A stretch of DNA of 15,869 bases. Source: an uncultured Bacteroidota bacterium (GTDB taxonomy: Bacteria > Bacteroidota > Bacteroidia > UKL13-3). Below, one piece after another: positions 7,561-13,642 of this stretch (positions are counted from its first letter, which is position 1; every line of letters begins with the position of its first letter). Position numbers and translations under genes: made by a program. The notes below the pieces were generated by a model, which was not told the origin of the DNA, did no database searches, and saw nothing but the letters and a program-made list of their open reading frames with translations. The stretch is from assembly GCA_903898215.1 (NCBI GenBank), contig CAIUEQ010000199.1, positions 1-15,869 of the forward strand. Direction: 5' to 3'.

Positions 7561-8436
7561 TTAATTACTTAATAATCTAGCTATCTCGTCAAGGTCAGGA
7601 GTTACAATGATTTCAATTCTTCTGTTCTTTTTTCTTGCTTCAGGAGTTTTTGCAGGATCTATCGGATAATACTCAGCCCTGCCGGAAGCGATAAAACGCA
7701 AAGGAGAAACCTTCCCTTGATATTGCATTAACCGAACTACAGAAGTGGCTCTCAATACACTTATATCCCAATTATCTTTATACGGTTTTGTTTTACTTTT
7801 GAAAGGCACGTCATCAGTATGGCCTTCTACGTTAAGGTTTGTAGTTGAATCAATATTTAACACTTTTGAAATTTCTATCAACGCATTTTTACCTTCAGGA
7901 TTCACATCTATTTGCCCTGATTTGAAAAGTAATTTTTCATCCATTGATATATATACTTTTCCTCCTACCACATGAACATTCACTCCTTTATCTTTAAACC
8001 CAATAAGTGCAGCTGTTAGTCGTTCGCGGGTCACTCTCATGATCGAATCTTTACGGTAAAGCATTGATTCAAGTTCTGCAATTTTTTGAGCTGATAATTT
8101 TAATCGTCTTGCATTCGAATCAAGTTTGATATTCAGTCCGGTGATATCAGAATTTAAACTTGCAATGCTCAATTTTAGTTTTTCTCTGTCGAGCTCACAC
8201 AAAATTTTAAACGATCTAAAACTTGAATCCATAAATGTTGAATCCTTTTTTAATCGTGCAATTTCCTTGAGTAATATTTTCCAGTTTTTGTCATCCAAGG
8301 CAAAACGCTTTTTCATGAGCTGATATTCTCCATCAGAATAAACCCACAAGGCGTACATGTCATTGTATTTCTTTTGAGAAACACATGAACCAAAAAAGAT
8401 GATCAAAGAAAAAATAAGGATAATTTTTGATCGCAT
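7561..8436 (-). CDS. OmpA-family peptidoglycan-binding lipoprotein
   Basis: A 291-residue envelope lipoprotein. Residues 1-18 are a lipoprotein signal peptide ending in the lipobox FGSC, with C18 as the lipidated residue. Residues about 40-145 are charged and heptad-like (for example ELDREKLKLSIASLNSDI and AQKIAELESMLYRKD), probably a coiled-coil stalk. Residues about 155-278 form an OmpA C-terminal domain: VEGHTDDVP (204-211), where D208 fits the peptidoglycan-binding Asp, NWDISVLRA (222-230), where R229 fits the partner Arg, and the closing ARKKNRRIEIIV (267-278). There is no N-terminal beta-barrel, so it resembles Pal-like or MotB-like anchors more than OmpA itself. It should tether the outer membrane to the cell wall. 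It is a single-gene unit with its own promoter (8458-8486) and terminator (7506-7542). Confidence 0.9.
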   Translation of the reverse strand: MRSKIILIFSLIIFFGSCVSQKKYNDMYALWVYSDGEYQLMKKRFALDDKNWKILLKEIARLKKDSTFMDSSFRSFKILCELDREKLKLSIASLNSDITGLNIKLDSNARRLKLSAQKIAELESMLYRKDSIMRVTRERLTAALIGFKDKGVNVHVVGGKVYISMDEKLLFKSGQIDVNPEGKNALIEISKVLNIDSTTNLNVEGHTDDVPFKSKTKPYKDNWDISVLRATSVVRLMQYQGKVSPLRFIASGRAEYYPIDPAKTPEARKKNRRIEIIVTPDLDEIARLLSN

Positions 8437-8457
8437 GAAATTGTTTTATGATGCTTT

Positions 8458-8486
8458 CAAATATAAGAGTTTAAGCGAAAAACAAA
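8458..8486 (-). promoter_or_regulatory. Bacteroidota-type promoter of the OmpA-family gene
   Basis: On the minus strand a full -33 TTTG (8486 to 8483) is followed, after 17 nt, by an exact -7 box TATATTTG (8465 to 8458). Transcription would start near 8451, leaving a leader of about 15 nt before the ATG at 8436. This is the best-formed promoter in the window. The divergent methyltransferase gene has only an imperfect candidate (TATTTTG near 8572). Confidence 0.7.
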
Positions 8487-8594
8487 AGGCCAACTTAAAA
8501 TCATGGTCCGATTTTATTAAACTGATTTTTGAAAGAGAAATTTAACTGGTTAAAAACTTAGCGATTAAATCTATTTTGATTTAAACTTGCAACA

Positions 8595-9335
8595 ATGAAG
8601 AACGAAACAGAATGGTTCAATGATTGGTTTGATTCTCCCTACTATCACATCTTATATCAAAACCGTGATTACAGTGAAGCGGAGTTTTTTTTAACAAACT
8701 TGATCCATTTTTTTAATGCACCAAAATCACGTAAGATCATCGACTTATGTTGCGGTAAAGGTCGTCATGCCATTTTTTTAAATTCATTGGGGTATGATGT
8801 AACAGGTGTAGATCTTTCGCAAAGCAGTATCGAAGAAGCAAATAAATCATCCAATAAGAATTTACATTTTGAGGTTCAAGACCTTCGCGATTTAAAATAT
8901 TCAGAAAACTTCGACATTGCTTTAAACCTATTTACAAGCTTAGGTTATTTTAATTCGAGAGAAGAAGATGCGTTGGTTTTTAAGAACATTCATAAAATTT
9001 TGAAACCGGGAGGTTTTGTGTTGATCGATTTTATGAATTCGGAGTTAACGGTAAATAACCTTTTACAAAAAGAAGTAAAGCTCATTGATGGAATTCAATT
9101 CAATATTTCAAAACATTTAGAAAATGATTTCATTATCAAGAAAATTGATTTTACTGATAATGAAACCGACTATCATTTTACCGAAAAAGTTCAAGCATTA
9201 ACTTTAGAAAACTTTGAAGAGATGTTAAATGCTGCCGGATTTAAAACGTATAAAGTATTTGGAAACTATGCTCTCGAAGATTATAAAATAAACACTTCCG
9301 ACAGGTTGATCATTGTTGCACAAAAAAATGTTTGA
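8595..9335 (+). CDS. Class I SAM-dependent methyltransferase
   Basis: A 246-residue soluble protein with a Rossmann-type methyltransferase fold. Motif I is IIDLCCGKGRHA (48-59), the SAM-binding glycine loop. D73 in VTGVDLS is the acidic residue expected to contact the SAM ribose. Motif IV-like DIALNLFTSLGYF follows, then the post-motif KILKPGGFVLIDF. The C-terminal half (about 150-246) carries the substrate-facing strands. The N-terminal stretch WFNDWFDSPYYHILYQNRDY is typical of a Bacteroidota subfamily whose substrate I do not know. It is the first gene of a three-gene operon: its last 8 bases overlap the start of the PAP2 gene (9328-9335), so the two are translationally coupled. The fold is clear; the methyl acceptor is unknown. 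Confidence 0.88.
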   Translation: MKNETEWFNDWFDSPYYHILYQNRDYSEAEFFLTNLIHFFNAPKSRKIIDLCCGKGRHAIFLNSLGYDVTGVDLSQSSIEEANKSSNKNLHFEVQDLRDLKYSENFDIALNLFTSLGYFNSREEDALVFKNIHKILKPGGFVLIDFMNSELTVNNLLQKEVKLIDGIQFNISKHLENDFIIKKIDFTDNETDYHFTEKVQALTLENFEEMLNAAGFKTYKVFGNYALEDYKINTSDRLIIVAQKNV

Positions 9336-9915
9336 AACATTCAACCATATCGACCAGCAATTTTTTTTAGCCATCAATAATGGGTTGCAAAATCCGTTTT
9401 TAGATTGGCTCTGCCCTATTCTTCGCAATCAAAAAGTATGGTATCCGTTGTATGCAATTTTGATTTTTCTCCTTTATAAAAAACATAAAAAGGAAACTCT
9501 TTGGATAGTGCTTGGTGCTGCCGTGTTAATTTTAATTAGCGATCAGGTAAGTGCAAATTTGATAAAAAATTTAGTGCAACGGCTAAGACCATGCAGTGAT
9601 CCAGGTTTTCAAAACCAGGTGCATTTATTGGTAAATTGCGGAGGCGGTTTTAGTTTTATTTCGGCACATGCCACCAACCATTTTGCGATTGCTTTTTTTA
9701 TGATGGGATTTTTCGAAACACAAAAAAGATGGTTTGTTCCCGTTGCTTTTATTTGGGCTTCATCTATAGCTTTCTCTCAAGTATACGTTGGCGTGCATTA
9801 CCCATTTGATGTAATTTGCGGGGCAATACTTGGAAGTATTTTAGGATATATTTTTAGCCGTATTATCATATCAAAACTAAAAACCAACAATAAACCTCAA
9901 ACAATTAAACAATAA
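9328..9915 (+). CDS. PAP2-family membrane phosphatase
   Basis: A 195-residue integral membrane phosphatase of the type 2 phosphatidic acid phosphatase superfamily, whose members dephosphorylate lipids such as undecaprenyl pyrophosphate or phosphatidylglycerol phosphate at the membrane. Motif C1 is KNLVQRLRP (K80, R87, P88). Motif C2 is ISAHATNHF (S112, H114), in place of the usual PSGH. Motif C3 is SQVYVGVHYPFD (H157 nucleophile, D161), where the usual Arg after Ser is Gln151. About five membrane helices are visible (39-50, 58-72, 119-129, 136-150, 162-180). The ATG at 9328 is chosen over a TTG at 9313 because it gives the ATGTTTGA overlap with the upstream stop and loses no conserved sequence. 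A ZIP transporter starts 5 nt downstream. The lipid substrate is not determined. Confidence 0.87.
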   Translation: MFETFNHIDQQFFLAINNGLQNPFLDWLCPILRNQKVWYPLYAILIFLLYKKHKKETLWIVLGAAVLILISDQVSANLIKNLVQRLRPCSDPGFQNQVHLLVNCGGGFSFISAHATNHFAIAFFMMGFFETQKRWFVPVAFIWASSIAFSQVYVGVHYPFDVICGAILGSILGYIFSRIIISKLKTNNKPQTIKQ

Positions 9916-9920
9916 ACAAC

Positions 9921-10634
9921 ATGAGTGCATGGATTTATTTTTTACTTTTTGTTGCTCCACTTTCGGGTGGATTGATTGCTTTGAAAACAGGCTATAAAAA
10001 TGAATTGATGCTTAAAACATTTTTAGCATTTGCCGGAGGATTTATTTTTTCCATTACCATTTTAAATGTTTTGCCCGAAGTTTTTTCTATTCAAAATAAT
10101 TACACTTCATTACTCATTTTAGCGGGATTCTTTTTTCAAATTTTGATAGGAAAATTTTCGGAAGGAGCCGAACACGGACATTTACATACGCACCGCCATA
10201 ACCATAGCATGGCTTTGCCTGTGGGATTATTTTTAAGTTTGTGCTTACATGCTTTTACCGAAGGAGTTCCTCTGGGAGTAATTTCGGAAGTAAATAAAGT
10301 AATGGGATTTGGAATTGCATTGCATGAATTACCGGCAGCTTTTGCATTGATGAGTATTTTGCAAACCGAGCATATCAATAAAAAATTAATATTGGGTTTG
10401 CTTATTGTTTATGCAATGATGTCGCCAGCAGGAGCATTGCTTGGAAATGTAATGAGGTTTAATTTTTCGGAAATTATATTCAATCATATTCTGGCATTTG
10501 TTGCAGGAATATTTTTATACATCTCCACCACAATTTTATTTGAGAACAGCGAAAATCATCATTTCAGTTTTAAAAAATTAGCAGCCGTTTTAGGTGGAGT
10601 TATACTTGCTGTTGCTGCAAGTTTGTTGGGGTAG
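9921..10634 (+). CDS. ZIP-family metal transporter
   Basis: A 237-residue inner-membrane transporter of the ZIP family, which brings zinc or other divalent metals (Fe2+, Mn2+) into the cytoplasm. About eight hydrophobic helices are present. The metal site lies in CLHAFTEGVPLG (H110, E114; helix 4, HxxxEG) and ALHELPAAFAL (H135, E136; helix 5, HExP). Between helices 3 and 4 is a His-rich loop, EHGHLHTHRHNHS (84-96), with six His in 13 residues, the usual cytoplasmic metal-sensing or buffering loop of the family. It is the last gene of the operon, 5 nt after the PAP2 stop, and its own stop is 9 nt from the end of the convergent unknown gene, with no hairpin between. Metal specificity cannot be read off. 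Confidence 0.9.
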   Translation: MSAWIYFLLFVAPLSGGLIALKTGYKNELMLKTFLAFAGGFIFSITILNVLPEVFSIQNNYTSLLILAGFFFQILIGKFSEGAEHGHLHTHRHNHSMALPVGLFLSLCLHAFTEGVPLGVISEVNKVMGFGIALHELPAAFALMSILQTEHINKKLILGLLIVYAMMSPAGALLGNVMRFNFSEIIFNHILAFVAGIFLYISTTILFENSENHHFSFKKLAAVLGGVILAVAASLLG

Positions 10635-10643
10635 TTGATTAAT

Positions 10644-10946
10644 TTATTTATCGCGATATTTTATTCTCGTTTCTGCTTTTCCCATTTCACGTTCAATAAC
10701 TAATTCGGCTAAACTTGGAGCTATTAATTTAGGGTTGTGTTGTGCAAAAACTTCTTTTACTTTTTTTTCGTTCACATCAATCCGGTATAAAATATTCAGC
10801 AACTTTTCCATATCATTCATCATCAGTTTGATAATTTCTGATGTAAGCCATTCCTTAAGCTGTTCAAGGTTTGAAGCTTTAATATCATCGTCAAAATATT
10901 TTTGCAATGATTGTGTTGAAGAGAGAATTATTTCCTGATTTATCAT
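10644..10946 (-). CDS. Conserved-looking small protein of unknown function
   Basis: A 100-residue soluble protein that I do not recognise as a named family. It is mostly helical, with no signal peptide and no membrane segment. An acidic and hydrophobic first part (KYFDDDIKASNLEQLKEWL, 16-34) is followed by MEKLLNILYRIDVNEKKVKEVF (46-67, written without gaps) and a charged end, ELVIEREMGKAETRIKYRDK in part. The pattern LYRIDVNEKKVKE recalls uncharacterised Bacteroidota proteins, but this is only recollection. Its ATG overlaps the stop of the M48 peptidase gene by 4 nt (ATGA, 10943-10946), so translation is coupled to the peptidase. A regulatory or chaperone role for the peptidase is possible but unsupported. 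Confidence 0.75.
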   Translation of the reverse strand: MINQEIILSSTQSLQKYFDDDIKASNLEQLKEWLTSEIIKLMMNDMEKLLNILYRIDVNEKKVKEVFAQHNPKLIAPSLAELVIEREMGKAETRIKYRDK

Positions 10947-12010
10947 TTTATTCTATCAAAATAAACTTTCATCGAATCGTTTTGAATGGTTGTATAAGGA
11001 TTTTGTTTTTGATACTCATTTACAAAATCTATTCGTGAATCAATATCAGGATGTGAACTAAAATATTCGCTGATATGAATCTCATTTCCTTTCTTCAAAT
11101 TTTTAAACAGTTGAGACATTCCGCTCCCTTCAATTTTATTTGTTTTTAAAATTTTTAATCCATTTTCATCGGCTTCATGTTCCAATTCCCTTCCGTATTT
11201 TAACGAACGAAACTGATCGGCATTTTGAATTATTACTGCCGAAACTCCGGTGATGTCGCCAAAAAACATAGAGATAAAAATATACCCCGATAAACTTCTG
11301 AAAATATTTCGCGTGGCATGTTTAAGTTGCACGTGTGAATATTCGTGAGCAAGCAAAGCAGCAAGTTCATCATAGTTATTCATGTCGTTTAAAATTTTAT
11401 CATACACCACAATTCCGCCACCGGGTAATGCAAAAGCATTTTCAATATTGCTTTCAACTACCGTTATCTTAACAGGATAATCTCCATCCACTTTCATCTG
11501 CTTAAAAAACAAATTGATATTGGTAGTTTTAGCGCTGTCAATTTCTTCTCCTGATAAAACATTTTGGTACAACTTCTCTCCCATCGAAATTTCAATATCT
11601 TTAGGAAAATTTCTGGCAAAAATATCTGCAAAAAAAGGCAGCACAAAAAAATAGGAAAGCACCATCAATGAAACAAAAACCCCAAAAACTATTAATACCA
11701 TATTTCTGTTGCGAGTATGTGTAATGCGGTTGTAAGCCGATACCTTAAAATGGTTTTTATATTCCTCAATAAAATCAGGATCGGTAATATCTAATTGTTG
11801 AGAAGGAAATTCAGATTCATATTTTAAAGAAATAATTGACGATGAATATTGAATTTCATTGATGTTATTTTTTTGCCAAACAAGTTGTTGAGAAACCGAA
11901 TGATTGTCGGTAAAAAAAATAGTCAATTCATTTTCACCAAAGCTCACTTCAACAGTAAATGCTTTTGATAAAATGCCATTATAAAATCGTGCTTTGTATA
12001 CTTTATGCAT
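10943..12010 (-). CDS. Membrane-anchored M48-family zinc metallopeptidase
   Basis: A 355-residue M48 (HtpX/Oma1/BepA-type) zinc peptidase. Residues 1-95 are a separate beta-rich domain (KARFYNGILSKAFTVEVSF, then alternating polar strands) like the extra N-terminal domain (DUF7092-type) of some M48 proteins. One membrane helix covers about 103-127. The catalytic domain follows: NAFALPGGGIVVY (191-203), zinc motif HEYSH (H222, E223, H226) and the third ligand E277 in LEHEAD. A short SHPDIDSRI segment near 320 is also typical. With a single helix the peptidase domain most likely faces the periplasm, suiting envelope protein quality control; the orientation is inferred. The gene starts 1 nt after the DUF898 stop and overlaps the next gene by 4 nt, so the three are made together. 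Confidence 0.92.
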   Translation of the reverse strand: MHKVYKARFYNGILSKAFTVEVSFGENELTIFFTDNHSVSQQLVWQKNNINEIQYSSSIISLKYESEFPSQQLDITDPDFIEEYKNHFKVSAYNRITHTRNRNMVLIVFGVFVSLMVLSYFFVLPFFADIFARNFPKDIEISMGEKLYQNVLSGEEIDSAKTTNINLFFKQMKVDGDYPVKITVVESNIENAFALPGGGIVVYDKILNDMNNYDELAALLAHEYSHVQLKHATRNIFRSLSGYIFISMFFGDITGVSAVIIQNADQFRSLKYGRELEHEADENGLKILKTNKIEGSGMSQLFKNLKKGNEIHISEYFSSHPDIDSRIDFVNEYQKQNPYTTIQNDSMKVYFDRIK

Positions 12011-12011
12011 A

Positions 12012-13007
12012 TTAAATAATTCCTATATCCATCATCCCCAAAAGATCATCGCCTGTTGCATCGTTAAAATCAGTTTCTGTTTGTTCAAGTATATCCAAAT
12101 TGATTGCTTCAGGAAGTTCCATTCTTTGAAAAAAGAAATTCAGCGTACGAACTTTAACCCAAGCAGTAGCAAGACCTAAGGTAAATACAATCAGAAAAAA
12201 ATTAACAACCTGAAAAACAAAATACTCACCAATTCCAACAGCTAATTTTACGGGATAACGATTTCCGTTTTGTTCTACATCAACATTGCTGATATAATAA
12301 TTGATCCAATTTTTCATGTACCAAAAAAGATAAATCCCCAATGTTAAAATTCCGAAAAAAACTCCTTTAAAATTTATCCAAAAAAGTGCACCGCCATTTC
12401 CATTATAATTAAATTTAATATTCCCAAAACGAATATTTCCGATAATATATTTACGCAGGTCGGAATATAACCATGAGCTATAAACCCCACCGGTAACATA
12501 TGTTAAGATGATTCCGGGAATAAATATTTTTATTAATTCGGCCTTGCTTCCACGATATCCAAAATGAATATTTCGCCAGGTAGTTTTTGCCAACCTATAT
12601 CTTAAACCTCCATGCACAGCAATAGGAATCAATATCATTAATCCAGTAAAAAAAATAAAAGTTCCAATAATTGAAAGCAAGGATGAATTGATAATCTCTG
12701 CGCAAATATTTACACTACTTAAAAGCAATAAAATAACAATGGCTTTTATAAAACCTACAAACATTTGCATCCCTGTTCCATGAAAAACAAAACGGCTGTT
12801 TTCCATTTCGGTATTTCCATAAATAAAACTGAGAGTTCGTGCACGTGCCCATGGATAATAGAGTCCAAGAGTAATAACTGTTAAAATCCAGTTAATTATT
12901 AGAATAGAAAAATAATCGAAACCGCTTCCTTTAAAACTTAGTTTTACCGGAGGATGCGGAGGAATGTTTGTTGCGTCAAAAGTATTTTCTGAATTTAATA
13001 TTTCCAT
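12012..13007 (-). CDS. DUF898 (YjgN-family) integral membrane protein
   Basis: A 331-residue multi-pass membrane protein of the DUF898/YjgN family, whose function is not established. The opening PPVKLSFKGSGFDYF and the segment TLGLYYPWARARTLSF are the family signature. Four copies of a T-x-G-x-x-x-x-W motif are visible at 46-53 (TLGLYYPW), 172-179 (TGGVYSSW), 222-229 (TLGIYLFW) and 276-283 (TLGLATAW), each at the end of a hydrophobic helix and followed by a short polar stretch. The tail (about 300-331) is acidic and soluble (LEQTETDFNDATGDD). It sits 1 nt upstream of the M48 peptidase gene; from memory, DUF898 and M48 genes are neighbours in other phyla too, which suggests a working pair. It starts 44 nt after a small secreted protein gene and may share its transcript. 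Confidence 0.88.
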   Translation of the reverse strand: MEILNSENTFDATNIPPHPPVKLSFKGSGFDYFSILIINWILTVITLGLYYPWARARTLSFIYGNTEMENSRFVFHGTGMQMFVGFIKAIVILLLLSSVNICAEIINSSLLSIIGTFIFFTGLMILIPIAVHGGLRYRLAKTTWRNIHFGYRGSKAELIKIFIPGIILTYVTGGVYSSWLYSDLRKYIIGNIRFGNIKFNYNGNGGALFWINFKGVFFGILTLGIYLFWYMKNWINYYISNVDVEQNGNRYPVKLAVGIGEYFVFQVVNFFLIVFTLGLATAWVKVRTLNFFFQRMELPEAINLDILEQTETDFNDATGDDLLGMMDIGII

Positions 13008-13051
13008 AAAATTTAGTATTTAGCAATAAGCCTATCAATTATATGTTTTTA

Positions 13052-13453
13052 TCAATAATCAAAATTATAACTATCGTAAGGAGCTGTTGTAAACGAAAAA
13101 GCATTTCCGTTTGCTTTTGAAAAATGAGTAACACCAATTGCATGTATTCCTTTTAGCATCTTTTTGCCTTCAGGTGTTTTATCCAAAAATGTTTTGGCAT
13201 AATCAGCAATTTCTTTGGATCTGCTTTCTCTGATATCTTTTGGCAAAGCTTTTACATGTGAATCAGCAATATCAATTTTTAGTTTTCCAGCTAAAATATA
13301 AACATTCACATTTTGGAATTTATATTGTTTGAGAAGTTGCTTTTGCAAACCAATGATCAACTCACCGGTTTCAGATCTTGGCGGTTTCTTCTGTGCCTGA
13401 ATTGTTGCTGTTGAAACACCAATCAATACCAATACGATAAAAATATTTTTCAT
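13052..13453 (-). CDS. Small secreted protein of unknown function
   Basis: A 133-residue protein with a clear Sec signal peptide: MKN, a hydrophobic run to about 18, then TIQA-QKK, likely cut after A20. The mature part is about 113 residues, basic and mixed alpha/beta: GELIIGLQKQLLKQYKFQNV (31-50), VYILAGKLKIDIA, a helical region around 68-100 and GIHAIGVTHFS (102-112), ending in Tyr/Phe-rich APYDSYNFDY. It has no Cys, lipobox or T9SS domain, so it should be periplasmic or released. I recognise no family. It lies upstream of the DUF898-M48 pair on the same strand, 44 nt away without an intervening terminator, so a shared envelope role is plausible but unproven. No clean promoter was seen upstream. 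Confidence 0.75.
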   Translation of the reverse strand: MKNIFIVLVLIGVSTATIQAQKKPPRSETGELIIGLQKQLLKQYKFQNVNVYILAGKLKIDIADSHVKALPKDIRESRSKEIADYAKTFLDKTPEGKKMLKGIHAIGVTHFSKANGNAFSFTTAPYDSYNFDY

Positions 13454-13607
13454 TTAGTTACGATTTTATTTTTTGAAGGAGAGCATTCTTATGCTAAAAA
13501 TATTGGTTCCGATAAAAACTTTCCCCGATATAATACTGGCGAAAATAATTGTTTTTGTTAGGTTCAAATAAAAAAATATTCGATAGATAAAAATTCAACT
13601 CAATGCA

Positions 13608-13615
13608 TAAATTTG
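13608..13615 (+). promoter_or_regulatory. Probable -7 element of the aconitase promoter
   Basis: TAAATTTG at 13608-13615 is an exact TAnnTTTG match, 27 nt upstream of the aconitase ATG, the same distance as the dnaE -7 box. No TTG lies at the usual -33 distance. The divergent gap 13454-13642 holds nothing else that could be identified. Confidence 0.45.
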
Positions 13616-13642
13616 CGGCACAAAATTTAAACGTTATTTAAT

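Noticed and set aside
9313..9327. TTG start five codons upstream for the PAP2 gene
   Set aside because: The ATG at 9328 gives a typical 8-nt stop/start overlap with the methyltransferase, and the extra residues (LHKK) add nothing conserved.
10649..10658. TATCGCGATA palindrome near the end of the 100-residue gene, as an operator or terminator
   Set aside because: It lies inside coding sequence (codons of the KYRDK end), is only 10 bp, has no loop and no T-run suited to ending the ZIP transcript.
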